This document shows, piece by piece, positions 1 to 7,434 of a DNA stretch of 64,000 bases. How positions within the stretch are numbered: position 1 is the first letter of the stretch; the number at the start of each line of letters is the position of its first letter. The stretch is from assembly GCF_010994755.1 (NCBI RefSeq), contig NZ_WHSB02000021.1:1-64000 (forward strand). Direction: 5' to 3'. Made by a program: the position numbers and the translations under genes. The DNA is from Shinella lacus. GTDB lineage: Bacteria > Pseudomonadota > Alphaproteobacteria > Rhizobiales > Rhizobiaceae. The notes beneath the pieces are model-generated. The model was not told the origin of the DNA. It worked only from the letters and a program-made list of their open reading frames with translations, and did no database searches.

Positions 1-170
1 CCCCGCCACGACCCCTTGACCCGAACGACCGCCGCCATGGGGCGGGCTGCGCCCTCCCCCCTCTGTCCGGGGGAATGTCAGAGGCCATTCCCCCGGAAAG
101 ACCGGGGAGGCTTCGCCCAAGGGGGCTTCCCCTGCGGGAAACGGGAAACCAAGGAGACCGACAATGACCG
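1..170 (+). repeat. Leader repeat, copy A (cut by the window start)
   Basis: This untranslated leader sits directly before the DUF736 gene. It is identical to the segment starting at 7272 except for one base (A at 37, G at 7308), and the identity runs through the start codon and the next few bases. It contains a perfect 12-bp stem (66-77 with 86-97, loop of 8) and a second GC-rich stem at about 103-133, just before the AAGGAG ribosome binding site. A third copy starts at 3503. The copies indicate a reused expression leader; its mechanism is unknown. Confidence 0.85.
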
Positions 171-484
171 AACTTTCCAACTTCATCCGTTTCAACGAAG
201 ACGGCACCCTCAGCGGCAATATCGCATCCATCGCCTATGACATCGACGTCGCCGGCGAACCCTATGCCAGCACCAACAAGGACGCCCCGGTCTACCGCAT
301 CTTTGCCAAGTCCCCTCGCGGCCGACGCGTAGAACTCGGCGGTATCTGGAAGAAGAAGAACCAGAACGGCGGCGACTATCTCAGCCTCTCCGTCAGCACG
401 GGCCACGGCAGGCTCAACGCCAATCTTGGCCGGTTCCCCGGTCAGGACGACGAAGACCTCATGGCTGTCATTCCGTGGGATTAA
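164..484 (+). CDS. DUF736 family protein
   Basis: The 106-residue product matches the DUF736 family, small proteins common on plasmids and integrative elements of Rhizobiales. Family-like features are an early F-N-E-D-G-T-L-S-G segment, a central APVYRIF strand and a C-terminal LNANLGRFPGQ region. Its biochemical role is unknown; the family usually sits among plasmid maintenance or transfer genes, as it does here. The start at 164 is supported by an AAGGAG site seven to eight bases upstream. The gene lies behind leader copy A and is followed by a hairpin at 511-534. Confidence 0.85.
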   Translation: MTELSNFIRFNEDGTLSGNIASIAYDIDVAGEPYASTNKDAPVYRIFAKSPRGRRVELGGIWKKKNQNGGDYLSLSVSTGHGRLNANLGRFPGQDDEDLMAVIPWD

Positions 485-510
485 TGGCGCGACCGAAACA
501 CTGGCCCTGC

Positions 511-534
511 CCGAAGGGGAGCGATCCCCTTCGG
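511..534 (+). terminator. GC-rich hairpin after the DUF736 gene
   Basis: CCGAAGGGG (511-519) pairs perfectly with CCCCTTCGG (526-534) around a 6-base loop. There is no T-run, so it may be an attenuating or mRNA-stabilising hairpin rather than a full intrinsic terminator. Confidence 0.5.
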
Positions 535-576
535 CGTAAGCCGAACCTTCAAGGATGAACTCAGGAGGAGCAAATC

Positions 577-1368
577 GTGGACACGCCGAACACCGACACG
601 CTGGGCGATGCGCTGGTGGAAAAGGGCTTTGCACCCAACGTTGGCCTTCTCGATATCAAAAATTCGCTGGCTGTCCCGCATGGCTTCGAGCTGCCCGAGC
701 CGTGGAACCTGCCGTCGCGCATGTTCCGGCATCCCATCGAGGTTTGCCCTCCCGATGGAACGCAGCCGCGCAAAATCGGGCTTCGCCATCCCCTGCTGGC
801 CGACCATCCCTATGTGCGGCATGTCGAAAACCTGTTGGGGTACGAGATAGACCGAAACGGCGCACCGAACCGCCACGGCTATTCGAGCGGCCCGACTGCG
901 CGCTGGTGGCACGCCGTCGACCTGATCACGGCGCGGAAATGGCGCGAATTGCTGGCGACGCGGGAATTCACGGAGCGAGAGTGCATCATGCACGCCGTGG
1001 CCTTCGGGTGCCGCTATTCCCATCACGAGGACAAAAAGGCGTCGGGCTATATCTCCATCGCCGACGCCCGCAAGGTCATGGGCGCGGTCGGGGCGAGCGA
1101 ACCCGGCGACCGAAGCGCCACCATCCGCGCTTTCTCTGCCCCGAGCGTCTGCCGTCAGGACAAGGGCAGCGAGCATTGGCCGATCAATACCGGCCGCCTG
1201 TCCGCCGAGGCCGAGGCGTGGGGAATGATCTTCGGCATCGAGGACGGCTGGCTTCGCTATGACCGCGCCGGTTTCCTCCAGTGGTCTGCGCTGGGCCGCG
1301 AGCGTTATGCGGCGGGCGATAGCGCCACCTACATGCAGGCCAGCGGCCAAGCCGCTTTCGCCTTTTGA
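577..1368 (+). CDS. Conserved plasmid hypothetical protein, 263 aa
   Basis: I do not recognise a named domain. The GTG start at 577 follows a strong AGGAGGAG site (563-570). The protein is soluble, with no signal peptide or membrane segment, and is rich in Trp, His and Arg (for example ARWWHAVDLITARKWRELL in the middle). It lies between the DUF736 gene and two small genes in the same direction with short gaps, so it is probably co-expressed with them as part of a plasmid backbone cassette. Confidence 0.6.
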   Translation: MDTPNTDTLGDALVEKGFAPNVGLLDIKNSLAVPHGFELPEPWNLPSRMFRHPIEVCPPDGTQPRKIGLRHPLLADHPYVRHVENLLGYEIDRNGAPNRHGYSSGPTARWWHAVDLITARKWRELLATREFTERECIMHAVAFGCRYSHHEDKKASGYISIADARKVMGAVGASEPGDRSATIRAFSAPSVCRQDKGSEHWPINTGRLSAEAEAWGMIFGIEDGWLRYDRAGFLQWSALGRERYAAGDSATYMQASGQAAFAF

Positions 1369-1397
1369 CGATGGCCCGAACGGAAAGGAAATCTCCA

Positions 1398-1583
1398 GTG
1401 AGCAAGCAGACAGTCACTATCATCCAAATATTCCGCGCCGAGCGCCTCATTAACGTCGAAGTCGATGCGGCAGATCACGAGAGCGCCATCGAGGGGTTCC
1501 AGAATGGCAGCGCCGAGGTTCCAGACTTTGACGATCCAAAGTGGACAACGGAGTGGAATTTGCAAAGCGAGGCCTACGAATGA
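1398..1583 (+). CDS. Small hypothetical protein, 61 aa
   Basis: The start is placed at GTG 1398, seven bases after GGAAAGGAA, rather than at upstream in-frame ATGs that lack a good ribosome site. The acidic product begins MSKQTVTIIQIFRAERLINV and resembles a small beta-alpha fold of the kind found in plasmid accessory genes. Its stop codon overlaps the next start codon (ATGA), so the two genes are probably translationally coupled. No function can be assigned. Confidence 0.6.
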   Translation: MSKQTVTIIQIFRAERLINVEVDAADHESAIEGFQNGSAEVPDFDDPKWTTEWNLQSEAYE

Positions 1584-1888
1584 GCCGCTACACCGTTACC
1601 CTTCTGAAAGGCGAGAGAACGGACGACGAGGCTGTCATCGGCTTCGACCCGCCGTTACGCACCTTCTTTCTTCAGGGCTTCGAGGCCGACGACGATTTCG
1701 GCACGCTGGAAATCTGGCTCGGCACGCTCTTGGAGGAATTCCCGACCTTGGAAGCGATCATTGAGGCGGCACGCCGGCAGCGCTACGAGGTCCGCGATCT
1801 CGATCATGCGGACATGATCGCAATGCTGGCAGAGGCGGGCCACGACTATGAGCCATCCATCGCCGAGAAGCTCGGTTTCATCCGGTAG
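1580..1888 (+). CDS. Small hypothetical protein, 102 aa
   Basis: The ATG at 1580 overlaps the stop of the preceding gene. The acidic product begins MSRYTVTLLKGERTDDEAVI and ends with a predicted helical segment (SIAEKLGFIR). No known domain is recognised. Two small coupled proteins of similar acidity suggest a paired complex, but this is inference. A perfect 10-bp hairpin follows the stop codon. Confidence 0.6.
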   Translation: MSRYTVTLLKGERTDDEAVIGFDPPLRTFFLQGFEADDDFGTLEIWLGTLLEEFPTLEAIIEAARRQRYEVRDLDHADMIAMLAEAGHDYEPSIAEKLGFIR

Positions 1889-1897
1889 CAAACCCGC

Positions 1898-1926
1898 CTG
1901 CCCCTCCTCCCGACGCGGAGGGGCAG
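1898..1926 (+). terminator. GC-rich hairpin closing the 577-1888 gene group
   Basis: CTGCCCCTCC (1898-1907) pairs perfectly with GGAGGGGCAG (1917-1926) around a 9-base loop. It lies 10 bases after the stop codon. No T-run follows. The remaining sequence up to 2150 shows no gene. Confidence 0.5.
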
Positions 1927-2152
1927 CAGCGCCAGTGACCGCTTCGCACCCGCATCGAGCGGACGCGATGCGGTACGAGAGGAGCCCCAAAGCCCCTCCC
2001 CTCGCCCTCCCCTTCCCGCCCCGAAAAGCCCTCGCGTCAGGGGACGATACGGATTTCTGTCGCTCCCTTGGTTTTGGGATTTTGTCTCAATTCGCATTGG
2101 ACATCGCGCGCGGCGCTGTCGCGTCTTGTAACTCCGGCGCATTCGCGCTAAA

Positions 2153-2170
2153 TGTGGTTACGTAACCACA
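2153..2170. promoter_or_regulatory. Palindromic operator of the toxin-antitoxin operon
   Basis: TGTGGTTACGTAACCACA is a perfect 18-bp palindrome ending 17 bp before the antitoxin start. Phd/YefM antitoxins typically autoregulate by binding such palindromes over their own promoter. Confidence 0.75.
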
Positions 2171-2187
2171 ATTGTTGGAGGCTTGTT

Positions 2188-2442
2188 ATGGGCATCACCA
2201 CACTTTCAGGCCGGGAACTCAATCAGGACCTTGGCCGCGCAAAGCGCGCCGCCAACGGAGGGCCTGTCATCATCACCGACAGAGGGCGGCCAGCGCATGT
2301 CCTCTTGTCGTTCGACGAGTACAAGCGACTTACCGGCAAAATGCGGACGCTCGGTGACATGCTGGCCGCGCCGGGGGCGGAAGACGTCGACTTGCCTCTT
2401 CCGCAGCGAACCGAGCATGCCCAGCCGGTCGATCTGTCCTGA
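2188..2442 (+). CDS. Phd/YefM-type antitoxin
   Basis: The 84-residue product has the Phd/YefM layout: an N-terminal DNA-binding part (SGRELNQDLGRAKRAAN), a PVIITDRGRPAHVLLSFDEYKRL core and an acidic C-terminal tail likely to cap the toxin. It should neutralise the PIN-domain toxin encoded next (overlap of one base) and repress the operon through the palindrome upstream. The ATG at 2188 is preferred over an upstream in-frame ATG because it follows TTGGAGG and keeps the operator outside the gene. Confidence 0.85.
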   Translation: MGITTLSGRELNQDLGRAKRAANGGPVIITDRGRPAHVLLSFDEYKRLTGKMRTLGDMLAAPGAEDVDLPLPQRTEHAQPVDLS

Positions 2443-2867
2443 TGCTGTTGCTCGATACCAATGTCGTGTCCGAGTTGCGCAAGGTTGCGAGCGGCAGGGC
2501 GCATCCCAACGTCGTGGTCTGGAACGAAACCGTCGATCCGGCCGAAACCTTCATTTCCTCTGTTGTGCTGCACGAACTGGAGATTGGTGTGCGGCTGGTG
2601 GAGCATAATGATCCCGCCGCCGGCAAAGTATTGCGCAACTGGCTCGAAAACATCGTCCTCACGACGTTTTCAGGCCGTATCCTGCCTCTGGACGAGGCGG
2701 CGGCCGTTCAGGCGGCCCGATGGCATGTGCCTGATCCAAAGCCTATCAACGACGCCTATATCGCGGCGACGGCGTTCACCCGTCGCATGACCCTGGTGAC
2801 GCGCAATGTGAGAGATTTTGACGGCATGGGTGTCGCGCTCGTCAATCCGTGGGACCTCTCGGAATAG
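2442..2867 (+). CDS. PIN-domain ribonuclease toxin (VapC family)
   Basis: This 141-residue product is a typical PIN ribonuclease. It opens with LLLDTNVVSELRK (first metal-binding Asp), has an acidic HELEIGV segment, and carries the later acidic residues in PINDAYIAATA and VTRNVRDFDGMGV. Such toxins cleave RNA, often tRNA or rRNA, when released from their antitoxin. The family length and the coupling to the Phd-like gene fit a plasmid addiction module. All key acidic residues are present, so it is likely active. Confidence 0.87.
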   Translation: MLLLDTNVVSELRKVASGRAHPNVVVWNETVDPAETFISSVVLHELEIGVRLVEHNDPAAGKVLRNWLENIVLTTFSGRILPLDEAAAVQAARWHVPDPKPINDAYIAATAFTRRMTLVTRNVRDFDGMGVALVNPWDLSE

Positions 2868-3245
2868 CATTCCGACGATTCGGTCCCGCCGTCATGTTCA
2901 GCGGTGGAAAGAGATTCTGAAATCGATTCATGCTTTCGCTTCCAACCAACACGGTTGGCTGTAGCCCTGCGCCTGGAACGTGTTCGATCCTTTGCGCCTA
3001 TGCGCGGGGCTGCAATCGGTTTCTGTCAGCCCACACTCTTGTTCCGACTGTTTTGCGGTGATGAAGCCCGTTTTCCAGCCGTAGCGCCGTGAGGACGGCG
3101 CGGCCGCGGCCGCAGCGAACCGGCCTTGCCGGTGAGCGGAGCAGGCGGAGGAAACCCGCGCTCCCCAATTGCGCCGTAGGGTTTTCCGGAGCCTCGTGGG
3201 AAACGGGCGTTTTTCCATGATGGTGATCTTCTTCGGTATTCTGTT
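2868..3245. other. Intergenic stretch without recognised genes
   Basis: No convincing coding region, RNA or operator is seen between the PIN toxin gene and the start of leader copy B. The few open frames here are short and lack ribosome sites. Confidence 0.5.
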
Positions 3246-3620
3246 GGGCCACCGCCCGTTCCGGTCGGCCGCGCTCTATGCGAGCACGGAGCCAGCCTTC
3301 GGCCGTCTCTGCCGATCCCGGTAACGATCGCTTGTCCGTCGGTGGCTGGCGCCCCCGGTACTGAGGCCCGGCGACGGGCCGCATCATCTCTTTCGCCCCT
3401 GACATCGCCGGCCGCCCGGATCAAGGGGCAGGCGCGGCAAGCCGCTTGTCGCGTCGGGAAAAAAACGGCTTTCACCGCTGCGCGCCGAACCTTCCGTTTT
3501 TTCCCCGCCACGACCCCTTGACCCGAACGACCGCCGCCATGGGGCGGGCTGCGCCCTCCCCCCTCTGTCCGGGGGAATGTCAGAGGCCATTCCCCCGGAA
3601 AGACCGGGGAGGCTTCGCCC
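3246..3620 (+). repeat. Leader repeat, copy B
   Basis: This matches 7016-7391 over about 375 bp, with a divergent patch in the middle, and from 3503 onward also matches 1-118. It includes an A-run/T-run inverted repeat (3456-3468 with 3494-3505) that could end transcription in either direction, and the 12-bp stem 3568-3579 with 3588-3599. It ends about 45 bp before the DUF3846-like gene, where the copies diverge. Confidence 0.85.
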
Positions 3621-3664
3621 AAGGGGGCTTCCCTTCGGGATTTCGGGAAACATGGAGACAGAAA

Positions 3665-4105
3665 ATGAGCACAGTCAAAGCCTTCCTGATCGAGCCGATG
3701 GCAGGCACCATTCGTCCGGTGACGATCAACCTTGAGGGCAGCTATGCCGAGATCAAGGATTTCGTGAAATGCGACATGATCGACATCGTCCGGGTGAACG
3801 GTCTCGACATTATCGTAGATGACAACGGACTGGGTGACACCGTGCCGTGCCTCACGGAAGTCGCGGGGGCGCCCACGCCGCTGGCCGGAAATCTTCTGGT
3901 CACCAAATCCGACAGGCTCGGCGAGCTGGCGGACGTAACCGAGGCTATCGAGGCGGTCGCCGCGCTTTTCGTCATTGCCCGTCCGGTTCTTCGCCCCGTC
4001 ATCGTGGTGTCAGAGCGCCCCGGTGTCATCGCGGCCGAGATTGCCCGCGTCGAAATCATCCTCGACCGGAGCGCGCCGAAGGTTCTGGAGGCCGCCGAGG
4101 CTTGA
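3665..4105 (+). CDS. DUF3846-like protein, 146 aa
   Basis: The central part (about residues 22-75: YAEIKDFVKCDMIDIVRVNG, then an IIVDDNGLGD stretch and LAGNLLVTK) resembles DUF3846, a small domain of unknown function found in phage and plasmid proteins. The start at ATG 3665 is chosen because an upstream in-frame extension would translate the leader repeat. A short hydrophobic stretch near residue 100 looks like a core strand or helix rather than a membrane anchor. It is expressed from leader copy B. The domain call is by eye only. Confidence 0.6.
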   Translation: MSTVKAFLIEPMAGTIRPVTINLEGSYAEIKDFVKCDMIDIVRVNGLDIIVDDNGLGDTVPCLTEVAGAPTPLAGNLLVTKSDRLGELADVTEAIEAVAALFVIARPVLRPVIVVSERPGVIAAEIARVEIILDRSAPKVLEAAEA

Positions 4106-4188
4106 GCGATGAAGGAAGCGGGGCGGCCCTGCCGTCCCGCTCCCCTCCCCGCCAGACGAAGCGATACCGCCGGAGGAACCCGCCATGG

Positions 4189-4758
4189 ATGACCGGGAAG
4201 AACTGGAGCGCCTTAGGCGAAACCGAATCCCCTACTCTAACCCCCGAAGGTCGATGGCGGGCTGACTACCGCAACGCACAGCGCCAGCGCCGGCTTGCAG
4301 GTATTCAGCCCGATATGTTCGGCGCGCCAGCGACCGAGCATTTCCACCGGAATCCGAAGCCGCCCAAGGCAGAGGATTGGCCGCTCGATTATGACATCAC
4401 GCGGTTTCACGATCTTTCGCCGGACGAGCAGAAACAGCAACTCGCCGCTGATCCCCATACGCCTTGGGCGCGGACGACCCGCAAGTCGCTGACCCCGGAG
4501 GAAAAGGCCGCGATGATCGCCAGCGCGGCGAACTGGCTCCGGCTCGGTCAGCGCGTGCGCATCACCGGCACGTCGCCGTCCATCGATGGCAGCAACGAAC
4601 GCCGCGTCGGGCGCGTCGGCGTGGTCTGGCGATTGTGCAGCCCGACCTTCGCCGATTACGTCTATATCAATCTCGACCTGATTGGTCAGGAGCGCAGCGA
4701 AAAGGTGATTTTCATCGAATTGCGCGACGTGACGCCGATAGACGACAAAGAGGACTAG
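4189..4758 (+). CDS. Hypothetical plasmid protein, 189 aa
   Basis: No known domain is recognised. The C-terminal half (RLGQRVRITG, then RRVGRVGVVWRLCSP and YVYINLDLIG) looks like an SH3-like beta barrel. The start is uncertain: ATG 4185 is closer to the GGAGGA site but reads a different frame that stops after 26 codons, while ATG 4189 opens the long frame. The 26-codon frame looks protein-like (MDDREELERLRRNRI), so an old frameshift near the 5' end is possible. Confidence 0.5.
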   Translation: MTGKNWSALGETESPTLTPEGRWRADYRNAQRQRRLAGIQPDMFGAPATEHFHRNPKPPKAEDWPLDYDITRFHDLSPDEQKQQLAADPHTPWARTTRKSLTPEEKAAMIASAANWLRLGQRVRITGTSPSIDGSNERRVGRVGVVWRLCSPTFADYVYINLDLIGQERSEKVIFIELRDVTPIDDKED

Positions 4759-4762
4759 TCTG

Positions 4763-4939
4763 ATGGAGAACACGACGAATAGCGCTGCCCGCGACAGAAC
4801 CACCGAAACGACCGAATTGGAGTTTGCGCAGGCGGTAGCGAAGGAAATCGCCCGGCTGAAGGCCGAAGGCTATAGCAAAGCCTATATCTGCGAGAGGAGC
4901 TTTGAAATCGAGGACCGGATTCGCCAGCGCCTTGTTTGA
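4763..4939 (+). CDS. Small hypothetical protein, 58 aa
   Basis: This short gene starts four bases after the previous stop and encodes MENTTNSAARDRTTETTELE followed by a helical segment (FAQAVAKEIARLKAEGYSKA) and a basic end. The spacing and direction suggest it belongs to the same transcript as the DUF3846-like gene. No function can be assigned. Confidence 0.5.
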   Translation: MENTTNSAARDRTTETTELEFAQAVAKEIARLKAEGYSKAYICERSFEIEDRIRQRLV

Positions 4940-5335
4940 TGGCCTTGACGCGGAGGGCATGGCCGGCTCGGGAGACGGGGCCAGCCCGTCCATGCCGCGT
5001 GCCTGTCCCTTGCCGCGTCGAGCGGCGCGGAACAGGACGAGGGGTGCCCCGAAGCCCCACCCCTCGAACTCCCTGCCCGCCCCCGAAAAAGCGGAGCGCT
5101 GCGAGCGGGGGCAGTCGGTCCCGGCTCGCCCTGCGGGCCGCTATGCTGAGCCTCCTGCGGCTGCCCTCTATCCGCCCTCGCGCGACGAGAATTCCCGAAA
5201 TCCCGCCCTGCGGACGGCGCGATGCTGATTTCTCCGATGCTCTCCATCATCCGAGGATCGCGCCTACTCGTTTCACGTCGCGGCGGCGCGTCCGGTGCGT
5301 TGCGCCCTCCCCTCCCCCGACGCAGTGTCGCTGCG
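4940..5335. other. GC-rich intergenic stretch with a hairpin
   Basis: No gene is supported here. A 9-bp stem (CGAGGGGTG 5038-5046 with CACCCCTCG 5058-5066) is the clearest structure, possibly ending the upstream transcript. It separates the rightward cassette from the leftward dinB operon. Confidence 0.5.
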
Positions 5336-5590
5336 CTATGCGAGACCGCCGACGAAGCCGCTCAATTCCTTCAACCGCACCATGGCAAGCCGCATCCGGC
5401 CGTTGCAGCCGCGCTTCTTGCAGCTCGCCTTCACTTCGATCTCATCGAGATAGAGCTGCGAGCGGTCCACCTCCGCGCAGATAATGGCGCGATCGATATA
5501 GGTGAGCCGTCCGCATTTGCGGCAAACCAGCTCAAGTTTCTGGTCATCAGCCAGATCGCGTACCTGGATCGTCGTCTTCCAGTTTCCCAT
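5336..5590 (-). CDS. Small zinc-ribbon protein, 84 aa
   Basis: The product begins MGNWKTTIQVRDLADDQKLE and has one CxxC (CRKCG) and one Cx4C (CKKRGC) separated by about 35 residues, the pattern of a single zinc ribbon. Its start lies inside the last 44 bases of the Y-family polymerase gene, so it is the second gene of that operon and probably shares its SOS control. The function is unknown; a role as a polymerase accessory or nucleic-acid-binding protein is inferred only from the coupling. Confidence 0.7.
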   Translation of the reverse strand: MGNWKTTIQVRDLADDQKLELVCRKCGRLTYIDRAIICAEVDRSQLYLDEIEVKASCKKRGCNGRMRLAMVRLKELSGFVGGLA

Positions 5591-6863
5591 CACCAGAAGT
5601 CCCCGCCGAGGGAATGCGCGTGTAGCTGATCTTGCCGCCGGCGTGGCCACCGGCGGGGGGCTTCCATTCGCCAAGGCTGACGATCGTGCCGGAATAGCGC
5701 GTGTTTAGTGCGTCGACGGCACTGTTCACCTTCTCCCATTTCCGCCGATCAGCATCGTCATTGTCGAGCATGTCGATCTGCCGTTCGTCCGCCGGCGAGA
5801 GATCATAGAGCGTGACCCCGACCCGGAAGATGGTCACGCCACGCGGATAGTCCCGGCGCACGCGCGCCCAAAGGGAGCGCAGCGCGGACAGGATGGCCTG
5901 GTCGTCGTTGACGACGGCCAGATGGTGCTTGCCCATCCACGATCCATCCGTCACCGACAACCAAAGCCAGACGCCGCCGGCGTAGAAATTCTCCCGGCGC
6001 AGGCGGCGGGCCGCCTTGGTCAGCAGCAGCCGGGAAATCTCGGATGCACCGGCGATCGTCCGGCCTTCGGGTGGCAGGACGCGCCCATGCCCGAACATGC
6101 CGCGCTTCTGCGGCGGTGCCTGGATGGCATAGCCATGCAGCGCGTACCAAAGGCGCTCTCCGTTCACATTGTTCCAGATCTTGCGCATGTGCTTGGCTTC
6201 GAGCGCATAAAGCTCCGCGGTGGTGAAGACCCTGTTGCGCGCCAGCCGCCCGATCATGCTTGCGCCGACGCCCGGAATGTCCTTCAGCGCGACGCGCAGC
6301 AGCGGCGCGGGCATGTCCGAAGGTCTCCAGATCGCTAGGCCATTGCCATAGCTGCCCAGTCGCCGGCTCTCCTCTTTGCCCTGCTTGCACGCGATCTTCG
6401 CCAACTGGCGGTTCGCCGCGAAACCGATCGAACTCGTGATATACGTCCCGATGTTCGTGGCGATCGCCGTCTTGATCCGGGCGGCTAGCAGCTCGGGGTC
6501 GCGCTGGCCGCTTTCGTCGAGGACGCAGGTCAGGTCGTCGATGCTCTTGGCGGTGTCGATGGCGATGACGGTTTCGATCTCGCAGAGCAGCGCATTGTGG
6601 GCGCGCCGGTATAGGTCCGGCTTCTGGGGAACGAGGATCAGGTCGGGACAGACCTGCTTGGCCTCCCGGATCGGCATCACGTTCTTGACGCCGGCGGCCT
6701 TGGCTTCCTTTGAGCAGGCGATGACGGCCGTGCGATCCGTCCCGGCGAACGGCACGACGCCGACCGGGCGGCCGCGGAGACGAGGGTCCGCCTGTTGCTC
6801 CACCGAGGCAAAGAACCCATCGAAATCAAGGTAAAGCCGCTCGATGTCGTCAGGTTTTCGCAT
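5547..6863 (-). CDS. Y-family (DinB/UmuC-type) DNA polymerase
   Basis: The 438-residue product is a translesion polymerase of the plasmid-borne DinB/ImpB-like group. YLDFDGFFASVEQ (residues 11-23) holds the first metal-binding Asp13; the palm continues to about 180, a helix-hairpin-helix thumb (KDIPGVGASMIGRLARNRVF) follows, and the little finger is C-terminal. In the second catalytic motif SIDD (107-110) replaces the usual SIDE, so the catalytic Glu appears substituted by Asp. A GTTC-N7-GTTC LexA-type box lies 87 bp upstream of the start, fitting SOS induction. A zinc-ribbon gene overlaps its 3' end. Confidence 0.88.
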   Translation of the reverse strand: MRKPDDIERLYLDFDGFFASVEQQADPRLRGRPVGVVPFAGTDRTAVIACSKEAKAAGVKNVMPIREAKQVCPDLILVPQKPDLYRRAHNALLCEIETVIAIDTAKSIDDLTCVLDESGQRDPELLAARIKTAIATNIGTYITSSIGFAANRQLAKIACKQGKEESRRLGSYGNGLAIWRPSDMPAPLLRVALKDIPGVGASMIGRLARNRVFTTAELYALEAKHMRKIWNNVNGERLWYALHGYAIQAPPQKRGMFGHGRVLPPEGRTIAGASEISRLLLTKAARRLRRENFYAGGVWLWLSVTDGSWMGKHHLAVVNDDQAILSALRSLWARVRRDYPRGVTIFRVGVTLYDLSPADERQIDMLDNDDADRRKWEKVNSAVDALNTRYSGTIVSLGEWKPPAGGHAGGKISYTRIPSAGTSGDGKLEDDDPGTRSG

Positions 6864-6949
6864 GGCCGGCTCCGCAAGAAATATCGGGCGAGCAGGGTCG
6901 GCCCATGTGCTTATACGCGCATAGGAATAATCGCTCGGGATGGGTATAT

Positions 6950-6964
6950 GTTCCTATTTTGTTC
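6950..6964 (-). promoter_or_regulatory. LexA (SOS) box of the polymerase operon
   Basis: GTTC (6950-6953), seven bases, GTTC (6961-6964) matches the alphaproteobacterial LexA consensus. It is 87 bp from the polymerase start codon in an AT-richer stretch, where the promoter is expected. Confidence 0.75.
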
Positions 6965-7015
6965 TGCTTTGGATTTAGAGTCAATCCGTCTCGTTTGTGA
7001 TCCTGTGGATGGGAG

Positions 7016-7434
7016 GGGCCACCGCCCGTCCCGGTCGGCCGCGCTCTATGCGCGCACGGAGCCAGCCGGAGGCCGTCTCCGCCGATCCCGGTAACGATCG
7101 CTTGTCCAACGGGCGCTGCGCGCCCGCGAGCGAGGCCCGTTCCGGGCCGCTTTGTTTGTCTCGCCCCTGACATCGCCGGCCGCCCGGATCAAGGGGCAGG
7201 CGCGGCAAAGCCGCTTGTCGCGTCGGAAAAAAAACGGCTTTCACCGCTGCGCGCCAAACCTTCCGTTTTTTCCCCGCCACGACCCCTTGACCCGAACGAC
7301 CGCCGCCGTGGGGCGGGCTGCGCCCTCCCCCCTCTGTCCGGGGGAATGTCAGAGGCCATTCCCCCGGAAAGACCGGGGAGGCTTCGCCCAAGGGGGCTTC
7401 CCCTGCGGGAAACGGGAAACCAAGGAGACCGACA
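7016..7434 (+). repeat. Leader repeat, copy C
   Basis: This is the fullest copy of the leader. It carries the A-run/T-run inverted repeat at about 7226-7275, the 12-bp stem 7337-7348 with 7357-7368, a second GC-rich stem at 7374-7404 and the AAGGAG site. Its 3' 170 bp match window positions 1-170 with one difference, and its 5' part matches copy B. It leads into the ParB-domain gene. Confidence 0.85.

Noticed and set aside
16-240. Open frame through leader copy A
   Set aside because: It translates the repeated untranslated leader and overlaps the DUF736 gene in another frame.
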